From: an uncultured Lachnospiraceae bacterium
GTDB taxonomy: Bacteria > Bacillota > Clostridia > Lachnospirales > Lachnospiraceae
Length of the DNA: 34,839 bases
Reading direction: 5' to 3'
Assembly (NCBI GenBank): GCA_946558465.1
Contig: CAMNTM010000010.1
Span: 65,574-100,412 of the forward strand
The stretch's first letter is position 1, and each line of letters starts with the position of its first letter. Shown piece after piece: positions 19,252-26,951 of the stretch. Below the pieces are notes generated by a model. The model saw only the letters and a program-made list of their open reading frames with translations. It did not search any database and was not told the origin of the DNA. A program made the translations under genes and the position numbers.

Positions 19252-20395
19252 TACAATTCTCCTTTAAGTCTTCTTTTACTTGATAAGCACGCTGTACCCA
19301 AGTATTTTCTTCTAAACACACTAAGGTTTTCCGATGCTTCTCCAACAACACTTTCTGCTGATGATAAATATCTTTTAGAACCTGAACAATATCTTCCTCA
19401 TTGTAGTCGACACAAAATCCACATTGAAATTTCTCCACAAAATTACCAGCCTCTGTTCCCTTCGTTACAATTATTGGGGTCACATATCCTATGTATTCCA
19501 ATAATTTAATTGGCATCGCAAAACTACGGTATTCTGATGCCTCAAAACAACAGCTGCAAATATCTGCTTTCAAGTAACACTCCGCTAAATCATCTCCCGA
19601 AAGATGAACTATTTCAACTCTTTCTGTCAAATACGGTTTATATCTTCTTTTTTCCGACTCCCATTCATCTTTTTTGCAACAAATTGTTAAATATACATAT
19701 TTTTCATTGTATATCGCCTTCAAAAAAACTGTCAAATCATAGAGTCCTTTTACTCCTCCAACATAAAATAATTTAAGATTTCCATCTTTCCGTGTCTCAT
19801 AATATCTTTTCCTTTCAGCAATAATCCTCCTATTTTTTATTGCTCCTGGCGGAAGCGCTTTTATATTAGAAATATTATATTCTATAATTTGATCTCTCAT
19901 TTGTAATGATGGCAAGTATAAAACGTCTGTCAACCTTCTGTACTTTCTTAAATCATATTTATACATGGGAATTGAAATCATTTGTTTATATTTTGAAACT
20001 TCTTGTTTGTATTCTTCAAACTTCCAGTAAATATCTCTGTAAAAAATCCCAATTCTTATTCCTCTTATTTTACAAAATCTAAAAAAACCAAAATCTAATA
20101 AAGGGTATAAGGGAATATGATTTTTTTCCGTTAACAAAGTAGGCATTGTACTACTTTCTGAATATAAAAAATCATATTTTTGTCCGCAAAGAATCTTTTC
20201 TTTTATTTTCTTTATTTGCTCTTTACGTTCTCTGCCATATCCCATCACAATATCCACTTGATAGCCAATTTCTCTAAATGCCTCTAACATCTTAATTGGG
20301 CGAATCTGTGAACCTGATTTGACATTAGAGTCTATATAATTAGGAACATGAAAAATACAATTTCTTACACCCTCTATATGACAATTTCTATACAT
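19223..20395 (-). CDS. Glycosyltransferase, GT4-like (divergent)
   Basis: This 390-residue protein has a GT-B layout. The N-terminal half is divergent (VPNYIDSNVKSGSQIRPIKMLEAF, then SESSTMPTLL), while the C-terminal half has LKLFYVGGVKGLYDL and MPIKLLEYIGYVTPIIVTKGTEAGNFVE, the donor-binding E-rich loop of GT4 enzymes. A hydrophobic stretch at LYPLLDFGFFRF may help membrane contact. AAGGA sits about 6 nt before the ATG. It lies between another GT4 gene and the dehydrogenase, and its 3' end overlaps the latter by 29 nt. It probably adds an early sugar of the repeat. The donor is unknown. Confidence 0.78.
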   Translation of the reverse strand: MYRNCHIEGVRNCIFHVPNYIDSNVKSGSQIRPIKMLEAFREIGYQVDIVMGYGRERKEQIKKIKEKILCGQKYDFLYSESSTMPTLLTEKNHIPLYPLLDFGFFRFCKIRGIRIGIFYRDIYWKFEEYKQEVSKYKQMISIPMYKYDLRKYRRLTDVLYLPSLQMRDQIIEYNISNIKALPPGAIKNRRIIAERKRYYETRKDGNLKLFYVGGVKGLYDLTVFLKAIYNEKYVYLTICCKKDEWESEKRRYKPYLTERVEIVHLSGDDLAECYLKADICSCCFEASEYRSFAMPIKLLEYIGYVTPIIVTKGTEAGNFVEKFQCGFCVDYNEEDIVQVLKDIYHQQKVLLEKHRKTLVCLEENTWVQRAYQVKEDLKENCNEAAITKEN

Positions 20396-20436
20396 TGTTT
20401 TCCTTCCCCCGCTGCTATATTATAATTCTTCAGCTT

Positions 20437-21684
20437 TTAATCTGCTGCTTTTTTTAATACCAGTTCTACTTTTTTTCCTAATACTGAATAATCATATAGT
20501 TTAGCCGCTTTTTTCGCATTTTCACATTGCTGTTCATATATTTGTTTTTCCATATTCTTATATTTTAATATCGTTTCAACATATTCACCCGGAGTCGTAA
20601 TATTTCTTTCTTCCCCGCAATCGTATTTCCTGATTATAGAATGACCCATCTGTACATTAGAACAAATAGGCTTTCCACTTGCAAGATATTCGAATTGTTT
20701 ATTTTGGCTTCCGCCATACCTCCATGTACTAGCTTGCTGATAATTAAGTATATTCAAATCGCTTTTTGAGAGGATGTAAGGAATAAACTTTTTCTCAACT
20801 TTCCCTTTAAACACAATATTATCAATTTCTTCTCGAATGCACTGCCTTTCTAACGCTTTTCTATTCGTTCCTTCTCCATAAATCAAGATTTTTATATCTT
20901 TTTCTTTCAGATTCTTCAACTCTCTCGCCACATTTACCAACATACCTATATTATTAGCATAACGTATAGAACCTACATATACTACTTTAAATGATTTTGT
21001 ATCTTCCAAATCTTTATCTTCTATAACATAATTATAAATATTTTTTTCAAATTCCTCTATATCGACACCATTATTAACATAATTCACTTTATCTAAATCA
21101 ATTTTTCTATCCCACTTTTTATCACAAATATAATCTTTACCTCCTGGCATTGTAAAAATCAACTGATGTGCTTTTTGATACATCCATTTTTCTAGTTGAT
21201 AAAGAATCTGTATAATAAGATTTTTCTTAGACATATCACCATATTCAACAATAGACTCTGGCCACAAATCCCTAACTTCTACCACAATAGGCGTCCTATG
21301 CCTCTTTCCAAAACACAACGCAGAGAATGCCACAAACAAATCTGGTGATGATGTATATATTACATCAGGCTTTTCATTCTTATAAAACACCTTCATAGCT
21401 TTCCACATTTTAAAAGGGAGCTCAATCATATTCCAAATTCTATCTAATCCATTTCCTTTATAATCTCTACTTTTAACAAAAGTATACTCCACCCCGTCTT
21501 CCATTTCTTCTTTATAAAGGGATTTATCTCGAATCATATTAATATCCGTATTATGGATTTTGCTAGACGTAAATATTTTTACCTTATGCCCCTTTTGTTG
21601 AAGGTATTTAGAAAAATAAAAATGTCTTACTAAACCACCCATACTTGGCGGAATCGCATAATGATTAACAATCCATATATTCAT
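20437..21684 (-). CDS. Glycosyltransferase, GT4 family (WbuB-like)
   Basis: This 415-residue protein begins NIWIVNHYAIPPSMGGLVRHFYFSKYL, the hallmark of WbuB-like GT4 enzymes, and continues with PDVIYTSSPDLFVAFSAL and VEVRDLWPESIVEYG. The C-terminal domain has VVYVGSIRYANNIGMLVNVA and KQFEYLASGKPICSN. This subgroup often transfers N-acetylated 6-deoxy amino sugars right after the initiating sugar. GAGGAG lies 8 nt before the ATG and the gene follows the phosphoglycosyl transferase by 21 nt, so it is a good candidate for the second sugar-adding step. Donor identity is inferred only from family tendency. Confidence 0.85.
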   Translation of the reverse strand: MNIWIVNHYAIPPSMGGLVRHFYFSKYLQQKGHKVKIFTSSKIHNTDINMIRDKSLYKEEMEDGVEYTFVKSRDYKGNGLDRIWNMIELPFKMWKAMKVFYKNEKPDVIYTSSPDLFVAFSALCFGKRHRTPIVVEVRDLWPESIVEYGDMSKKNLIIQILYQLEKWMYQKAHQLIFTMPGGKDYICDKKWDRKIDLDKVNYVNNGVDIEEFEKNIYNYVIEDKDLEDTKSFKVVYVGSIRYANNIGMLVNVARELKNLKEKDIKILIYGEGTNRKALERQCIREEIDNIVFKGKVEKKFIPYILSKSDLNILNYQQASTWRYGGSQNKQFEYLASGKPICSNVQMGHSIIRKYDCGEERNITTPGEYVETILKYKNMEKQIYEQQCENAKKAAKLYDYSVLGKKVELVLKKAAD

Positions 21685-21705
21685 TGGATTTTCTCCTCTT
21701 CTACC

Positions 21706-22386
21706 TTATCTCATCACCGCAAGTACCGTTATAAACATTGTCTTAATATCACCAAAAAAACTGAAATTTTTGATTGCTCTTAGATTGTGTTTCATTTTTT
21801 CAGGCAAGATCTGATTAATATAAATATCATCTGCATCTTCTGCATCTTCTAATAGTCTTTCTTCGTCTTTATAATCTATACTTGTTCTAGATGTTACCCC
21901 TGCCGGAAGCAATAAAGTTGCTTTCATTTCATTTGTATAATATCTGACATATTTCTCAACTTCCGGACGTGTTCCTACAAATGTCATATCACCTTTTAGG
22001 ATATTTATTAGTTGAGGCAATTCATCTAAACGACATCTGCGAAGTAACCTGCCACTCCTGGTTACTCTTGAATCCCCTTTCACAGTTACCTGTGTTCCCG
22101 ATTTATCTGCCTTATTTACCATTGTACGGAACTTGTATATTTTGAATTTTCTTCCATACATAGTAACGCGAGTTTGTTTAAATATCACAGGCCCTGGAGA
22201 ATCTAACTTTATTACAAGACATAAAATCAGAAATACCGGTGATAAGACACCCGTCAACATTCCAGCTACAATTATATCAAATACTCTCTTTGCAAGCAAG
22301 CCTTTCTTATTGTGCACTAAAATATCATAATACTCTTTTACTTCCGGAACTCTCATATCTTCCGGAAGCTCGTCCCACTTTTTCAT
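21706..22386 (-). CDS. Initiating phosphoglycosyl transferase (PglC/WcaJ-type small enzyme)
   Basis: This is a protein of about 226 residues of the bacterial sugar transferase family. It has one re-entrant hydrophobic segment (residues ~35-60), LDSPGPVIFKQTR, FKIYKFRTM, a RRCRLDELPQL box with the Asp121-Glu122 dyad, and GDMTFVGTRPEV. It moves a sugar-1-phosphate from a UDP-sugar to undecaprenyl phosphate at the inner membrane, starting the repeat. The short form fits PglC-like enzymes, which accept amino-dideoxy sugars, consistent with the dehydratase and aminotransferase at 32206-29061. I start at the ATG at 22386 (AGGA 8 nt upstream). A GTG at 22422 would add 12 residues but has poorer spacing. 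It is the first gene of the glycan operon, after a promoter. Confidence 0.85.
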   Translation of the reverse strand: MKKWDELPEDMRVPEVKEYYDILVHNKKGLLAKRVFDIIVAGMLTGVLSPVFLILCLVIKLDSPGPVIFKQTRVTMYGRKFKIYKFRTMVNKADKSGTQVTVKGDSRVTRSGRLLRRCRLDELPQLINILKGDMTFVGTRPEVEKYVRYYTNEMKATLLLPAGVTSRTSIDYKDEERLLEDAEDADDIYINQILPEKMKHNLRAIKNFSFFGDIKTMFITVLAVMR

Positions 22387-22484
22387 ACTTATAATCCTAC
22401 TCCGTAAAATCTTTGCTATCACAAATCCTATAATTTATCTCTATAAAATAAAACTTCCTCCTCAAATTTTAGAGACTTACCAAT

Positions 22485-22513
22485 ATATTAAATCATTCAG
22501 TATTTTTTGTAAA
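22485..22513 (-). promoter_or_regulatory. Putative promoter of the glycan operon
   Basis: On the minus strand, TTTACA (22508-22513) and TAATAT (22485-22490) are separated by exactly 17 nt. Transcription would begin near 22478 and give a leader of about 90 nt, which holds an AGGAGG with no start codon nearby. It lies between the terminator at 22616-22638 and the first glycan gene. Confidence 0.5.
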
Positions 22514-22615
22514 CACCCATTCTCATGTCTCTATTTTAATTCACTTAAACTCTGTATTTATAAGTATACCCTCTTGCATCTATAAGATTCTCGGTTAAAT
22601 TTTCTAATCATAAAA

Positions 22616-22638
22616 GCAGGGCGGAAAATCCACCCCGC
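22616..22638 (-). terminator. Rho-independent terminator after the choline unit
   Basis: A GC-rich hairpin with arms of about 10 nt and a loop of about three nt (two internal mismatches) is followed on the minus strand by TTTTATG. It lies about 130 nt behind the BCCT stop codon and would separate the choline genes from the glycan operon. Confidence 0.7.
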
Positions 22639-22743
22639 AGCCAAGTTCACACTTTGTGTGACAAAACACATACTTATAACTATCGCTTGGGCTAAAATAA
22701 GCCCTCTTACAATCGCTGTCGTCAAAAATCAAAACATTTTTGG
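22639..22743 (-). other. Structured intergenic element with several stem-loops
   Basis: Between the BCCT stop codon and the terminator lie several inverted repeats: CAAAAAT/ATTTTTG (22723-22742), GGGCT/AGCCC (22689-22704) and TCACAC/GTGTGA (22647-22661). An AGCCAAG/CTTGGGCT pairing (22639-22645 with 22686-22693) would exclude the GGGCT hairpin. The stretch is more GC-rich than its surroundings and contains no convincing open frame. It may be a transcribed 3' element, a dispersed repeat or a small RNA. The sequence does not settle which. Confidence 0.45.
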
Positions 22744-22767
22744 CTATCTTCTTCCACTTGCAGTGTC

Positions 22768-24315
22768 CTAATCCGCAATATCACTATCAATCTCATCCAA
22801 ATATTTCTTCGCATCTTTAATAAAACTTGCAACAATCAGGAGAAGCACTACACCAATCGGAAATGCTGCAATAATACTTACCGATTGTAGATTACTCATT
22901 GAACTATCTGAAAAAACAAGCGCAATAGGTAGCAAAATCAATAAAACACACCACATCAATTGAATTATTTTATTTGGATTTTCATTAACCTTCAACCTAT
23001 GATAACTATAACAAGATGCCGTCAGGGCAATCGAATCAAATGATGTTGCATAAAACGCCACCATGGTAACAAGTAAAAGTATAAACACAAAAGGAGCACA
23101 CGGCAATGTGTGTATAATAGCTATAATTACATCATAGAGATCCCCCGATTGTTCATAAATCGCCAAAAAATCTACTTTTCCGGATACTTGTACTCCAAGC
23201 GAGTAATTACCCAAAATAATAAAACTAACAATTGTTGAGCCCACACCAAATATATAGCCTCCAAATATTGTCTGACGAACGGTTCGCCCTCTGGAAATGT
23301 TTCCAATGAAAAATGGAGCTGCTATACACCATACCATCCAATAAGCCCAATAAAAAATAGTCCATGTCTGTGGAAAGGAAGTTATACGCTCAGGGTCTGT
23401 ATATGTTGCCATCACAAAAAAATTTTGGACCAACCTGCCAAATGCTGAAAAACCTGTCTCAACAATATACCTGACCTCTCCTCCAAAAAACATCACAAAT
23501 ACAAGCAGACCAAAAAACAGATAGACACAAGACTTGGCTAAAATACTGATACCTCTAAATCCATGCAAAAGAGAATATGTATAGATAATACAGGTTACAA
23601 TCAAGATTACAATTGTGATTATAGCCCGACTAAACTCTATATGAAATAATTCACCAATGATACTTGCCATCAACGGAGTAGCCAGACTGAATGTGGTTGC
23701 AGTACCTGCTATCAGCGCAAAAATAGCCAGAAGATCTATCATTTTTCCTCCAATTCCATCTGTATGTTTCCCCAAAATCGGGCGGCATGCTTCCGAATAC
23801 TTCTGGCGCTCTTTTTTTCTCACATGCAACATAAACCCAAAGGCTACTGCAAGAACCAAATAAAATCCCCAAGGAATCAAACTCCAGTGGAAAATCGGAT
23901 ATACACTTGCCCAATCTTGAATACTCCCTAATTCTGCAATATAAGGATCTGTCGCATATAAAACCCACTCTGAAAAAGAATAGAATAAAATATCCGCCGC
24001 AAGTCCTGCTGTAAACATCATAGAACCCCATGCAAAAAAAGAATATTTCGGTTTTTCGTCTTTTCCTCCAAGTACTATATTTCCATATCTTGAACTGGCA
24101 ATATAAATCGAAAGCAAAAATATACCTAATCCAATTATCAGATAATAACTTCCAAAAGTATCACCAAGCACAAATCGAATCCGACTCAATACCTCATTAG
24201 ACTGCTGAGGCATACAAAAAAACAAAACACATAAAACAACAATAATTCCTAATGGCAGCAAAGTGATTATCCAATCAATTCTACCGCCCTCAAATTCTAC
24301 CTGTTTCTTTTTCAT
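22768..24315 (-). CDS. BCCT-family transporter (choline or betaine uptake)
   Basis: This 515-residue protein has about 12 membrane segments and BCCT landmarks: FFAWGSMMFTAGLAADILFYSFSEW, PIFHWSLIPWGFY, a short basic loop (VRKKERQKY), and WTIFYWAYWMVWCIAAPFFIGNISRGRTVRQ, the aromatic-rich core of the substrate site. Members import choline, betaine or carnitine using an ion gradient. AGGAGG lies 9 nt before the ATG, and the LicC-like gene ends 2 nt before it. With LicA- and LicC-like genes in the same unit, choline is the likely cargo. It takes the place of the LicB permease of classic lic1 operons. The C-terminal tail is short and lacks a long osmosensing extension, which fits nutrient uptake rather than stress response. 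Confidence 0.88.
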   Translation of the reverse strand: MKKKQVEFEGGRIDWIITLLPLGIIVVLCVLFFCMPQQSNEVLSRIRFVLGDTFGSYYLIIGLGIFLLSIYIASSRYGNIVLGGKDEKPKYSFFAWGSMMFTAGLAADILFYSFSEWVLYATDPYIAELGSIQDWASVYPIFHWSLIPWGFYLVLAVAFGFMLHVRKKERQKYSEACRPILGKHTDGIGGKMIDLLAIFALIAGTATTFSLATPLMASIIGELFHIEFSRAIITIVILIVTCIIYTYSLLHGFRGISILAKSCVYLFFGLLVFVMFFGGEVRYIVETGFSAFGRLVQNFFVMATYTDPERITSFPQTWTIFYWAYWMVWCIAAPFFIGNISRGRTVRQTIFGGYIFGVGSTIVSFIILGNYSLGVQVSGKVDFLAIYEQSGDLYDVIIAIIHTLPCAPFVFILLLVTMVAFYATSFDSIALTASCYSYHRLKVNENPNKIIQLMWCVLLILLPIALVFSDSSMSNLQSVSIIAAFPIGVVLLLIVASFIKDAKKYLDEIDSDIAD

Positions 24316-24317
24316 GG

Positions 24318-25043
24318 CTATTGTCCTCCTACTTTAAGATAAATTTGATAACTCTCATCTATTTCTGCTAAATCCGACAGAGCATCTATTTCTATAACAT
24401 CATTCTGTTCCATCTTACGAATTTCAAGCTGATATTCTTCTGGATAACAAAAAAGTGCAATATCATCCCAATATATTTGAGTATTTCCTTTTTCTTCAAA
24501 TTCATATTCAAGATGTCTTTTCAATTTCTCCCCATCCGCTTTCGTCCATCTGGAAATACTAAAAAGTTGCCATCCTTTTTTCCCACCAGTCCGACTACAC
24601 CCTTTTATAATATGATCCTCAACCGTAAGTAACCACTCCCTTGTTTCTTTCTCAATCCAGACGCAGTTATAACCAGATTTTTCAAATTCCGGTAATAAAA
24701 TTTGTGGATTGTTTATAATCTGATCACCATCAATAATCATAACATCATCTATATATTCTCTTGCCACATAGAGAGATGATATATTATTACAACTGGCATA
24801 ATATGGGTTTTCAATCAGCTTCACCTCTGAATACTCCTGCTCTAATACTTGGAACTGTTCTTTTAAATACCCTACCACAACTATAATTTCTTTGATTCCA
24901 TTCATTCTGAGTCCTTGAATTATAGTATCTATCATACGTACTCCGTGAACTTTCACTAATGGTTTTGGCGTATTCAACGTAACGGGAAACATTCTTTTTC
25001 CAATACCTGCCGCCATAATTATGGCTCTTTGTACTTTATACAT
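24318..25043 (-). CDS. licC: LicC-like CTP:phosphocholine cytidylyltransferase
   Basis: This 241-residue nucleotidyltransferase starts RAIIMAAGIGKRMFPVTLNTPKPLV, the signature loop with Gly-x-Gly-x-Arg and a Lys. It continues with IVVVGYLKEQF, NPYYASCNNISSLYVARE, DGDQI (metal-binding Asp), TREWLL and IYWDDIALF, ending EIDALSDLAEID. These blocks line up one after another with the pneumococcal LicC I know from memory, including the GYLKEQF and YWD motifs. It makes CDP-choline from CTP and phosphocholine. The ATG follows the fusion gene's stop by a single nucleotide. A second LicC-like domain lies in the protein just upstream, so the two may be redundant or act on different substrates. Confidence 0.87.
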   Translation of the reverse strand: MYKVQRAIIMAAGIGKRMFPVTLNTPKPLVKVHGVRMIDTIIQGLRMNGIKEIIVVVGYLKEQFQVLEQEYSEVKLIENPYYASCNNISSLYVAREYIDDVMIIDGDQIINNPQILLPEFEKSGYNCVWIEKETREWLLTVEDHIIKGCSRTGGKKGWQLFSISRWTKADGEKLKRHLEYEFEEKGNTQIYWDDIALFCYPEEYQLEIRKMEQNDVIEIDALSDLAEIDESYQIYLKVGGQ

Positions 25044-25044
25044 A

Positions 25045-26796
25045 CTACCACTCGCCTTCCTTTAATTCCTGCTTCACTATCTTGTAAAATTCTTTTGCAT
25101 ACCGATATTGCTTTAAAGAATATTCACCAAATTCAACCCCACATATCCGTTTGTATTCACACCAATTGCTCCATAAAAATCCACATATTGCAATATAACA
25201 ATATATCTTCAATTTCACCCTTAACGATACGCCGCCATCAAAATAGCACTCTATCAATCTATCAATCTGGCACTTATCATACATAGCATAAATCGCAAAC
25301 ATTGCAATATCCACATGCACATCCTGCATTCCGGCATATTCCCAATCAATCAAATAAATATGTTCCTTTTCCATTAAAAAATTATCATAAACTGCATCAA
25401 TATGTGTCAATGAGACTTGTCTCGGTTGTCTGTCAACATATTCCTTCAGCTCATACATTTTTTCTTTTGTTTCCGCATAGTCTCTATATATCGAAGATTC
25501 ACCACCCCATAAAGACTCATAATACTCTATCTGTTCGAACAAATCAAAATAATGTTCTACCTGGATATTTAATTCATGGAATTTTTTCAAATACTGCATG
25601 CACTTTTTTACATCTTCAAAATCCTTACTATTACATGTTCTAGCTTCTTCAATATATTTGGTAATTTTATATCCATTTTCCGGAGAAATGAAGATCACTG
25701 GATCCGTTATATTTTTTCCATTTAACTGTCTATACACAGAATATTCATTTCTCCGATTAATCATCTGGCCGGTACCTTCTCCCGGTACTCTCATAATATA
25801 ACGCTGATCCCTGCATTGAAATTGAAATGACCGGTTAGTCATACCCTTCTTCAACGAACGAATTCCTATAATCTCACTTTTTCTACAATGAAGCACCTCA
25901 CAAATCAACCGGATAATAGCTGACTGCAAATGATTCGAATCACTGTCTAATTCCCGTAACTGCTCATAAGTATTAATCTCATGAACCTCTTCTCCATTCA
26001 CTTTTCTAGGTTTTGTCATCATACGTTTCTTATCAAACAACACCTCTTCCCAAAATGACTGGTCATATTCTTTTTTACTCGCAAAATCTTGAATTTTATA
26101 CTTCAAAACTTTAGCTTCTGCACGTAAAACATAAGCTATTCCAATCATGACATTTCCTTTTTCTTCTTTTTTTACTCTGACCAATTCTTTTTTTCTATTA
26201 ATTCGTATACAGCTTCTTTCATCTTCTTCATCTGTAACCATATACCATGAATACCATTCATGAACAGAAAATGGATTTTTTTCGCACCAAATATCACAGG
26301 GAATAATATAAGTATTTCCTAATTTATGCGAAACACATTTTAACGAATGCAAATTGTTTTTAGTGTTATATTCTTTGTTAAACACTAAATTCACATTATA
26401 TTTATCAATTAAATATTCATATTGTTCCTTCATAAAGCCAACAACAATGTCTATCTCTTCAATTCCAACCTCATGTAATTGGCGAATAGTTCTTTCAATC
26501 AGAGATTCTCCTTTTATTTCTAAAAGCCCTTTTGGCACTTCAGCATTAATCGGCACCATTCGCATCCCAAATCCTGCTGCAAGAATTACTGCATTTTGAG
26601 GCCTTTTTTCCTTCATCTCCATAAACGCCTTATCTGTCAGCTGTCTTTTCGAATCCAAATATCCTTTTTCCGATAAGTTCTGCAAAGAATGATTCACCTT
26701 TCCCAAAGAATAACCTGTGCATACTGCAAGTTCCCTTTGATTCATATCTTGTTTTTTTACAATGACGTTCATTAAATCATATTCCTGTATGTTCAT
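25045..26796 (-). CDS. Winged-helix / LicC-like / choline-kinase (LicA-like) fusion protein
   Basis: This is a three-part protein of about 583 residues. Residues 1-60 form a MarR-like winged helix (NQRELAVCTGYSLGKVNHSL recognition region, then LSEKGYL). Residues 67-290 are a nucleotidyltransferase with NAVILAAGFGMRMVPI, VPKGLLEIKG, GFMKEQYEYL and PCDIW. Residues 305-583 are a choline-kinase/APH-type domain with KGMTNRSF, the Brenner motif LTHIDAVYDNFL (His465, Asp467, Asn472) and LIDWEYAG. The start is the ATG at 26796, since AAGGAG lies 9 nt upstream. A longer frame from 26859 would begin inside the promoter. The kinase domain should phosphorylate choline, and the middle domain may add CMP. 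It is the first gene of the choline unit, so the winged helix may control its own operon. Confidence 0.87.
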   Translation of the reverse strand: MNIQEYDLMNVIVKKQDMNQRELAVCTGYSLGKVNHSLQNLSEKGYLDSKRQLTDKAFMEMKEKRPQNAVILAAGFGMRMVPINAEVPKGLLEIKGESLIERTIRQLHEVGIEEIDIVVGFMKEQYEYLIDKYNVNLVFNKEYNTKNNLHSLKCVSHKLGNTYIIPCDIWCEKNPFSVHEWYSWYMVTDEEDERSCIRINRKKELVRVKKEEKGNVMIGIAYVLRAEAKVLKYKIQDFASKKEYDQSFWEEVLFDKKRMMTKPRKVNGEEVHEINTYEQLRELDSDSNHLQSAIIRLICEVLHCRKSEIIGIRSLKKGMTNRSFQFQCRDQRYIMRVPGEGTGQMINRRNEYSVYRQLNGKNITDPVIFISPENGYKITKYIEEARTCNSKDFEDVKKCMQYLKKFHELNIQVEHYFDLFEQIEYYESLWGGESSIYRDYAETKEKMYELKEYVDRQPRQVSLTHIDAVYDNFLMEKEHIYLIDWEYAGMQDVHVDIAMFAIYAMYDKCQIDRLIECYFDGGVSLRVKLKIYCYIAICGFLWSNWCEYKRICGVEFGEYSLKQYRYAKEFYKIVKQELKEGEW

Positions 26797-26809
26797 GTTC
26801 AATCGCTCC

Positions 26810-26823
26810 TTCATTTTTATGAA
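26810..26823 (-). promoter_or_regulatory. Palindrome between promoter and start: candidate operator
   Basis: A perfect TTCAT-N4-ATGAA palindrome lies at the expected transcription start, between the -10 box and the Shine-Dalgarno of the winged-helix fusion gene. A related GAACATGAACAT direct repeat overlaps the start codon. This is a plausible binding site for the protein's own winged helix, by inference only. Confidence 0.35.
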
Positions 26824-26830
26824 CATTTTA

Positions 26831-26859
26831 ATTGTATACTTATATCGCAAATAATGCAA
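26831..26859 (-). promoter_or_regulatory. Promoter of the choline unit
   Basis: On the minus strand, TTGCAT (26854-26859) and TACAAT (26831-26836) are separated by exactly 17 nt, a near-consensus sigma-A promoter. It sits 35 nt before the start codon of the fusion gene and downstream of the lysozyme terminator. Confidence 0.7.
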
Positions 26860-26899
26860 GCTCTATTTCAATTTTTATTTTCTTTAACATAAAGAAAGA

Positions 26900-26941
26900 G
26901 TTGTTACTCCATAGATGAGTGCTCATCTATGGAATAACAAC
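26900..26941 (-). terminator. Strong hairpin terminator after the lysozyme gene
   Basis: The stem is 20 bp with one mismatch and a 2-nt loop (GTTGTTA... paired with ...TAACAAC), about 11 nt past the lysozyme stop codon. On the minus strand the sequence after it is T-rich (TCTTTCTTTATG). It separates the lysozyme gene from the choline promoter. Confidence 0.72.
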
Positions 26942-26951
26942 CCTTTACTCC

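Noticed and set aside
22422-22470. AGGAGG near 22460 as the ribosome site of a small leader peptide
   Set aside because: No ATG, GTG or TTG at suitable spacing opens a frame of meaningful length, so I leave it as an unused leader motif.
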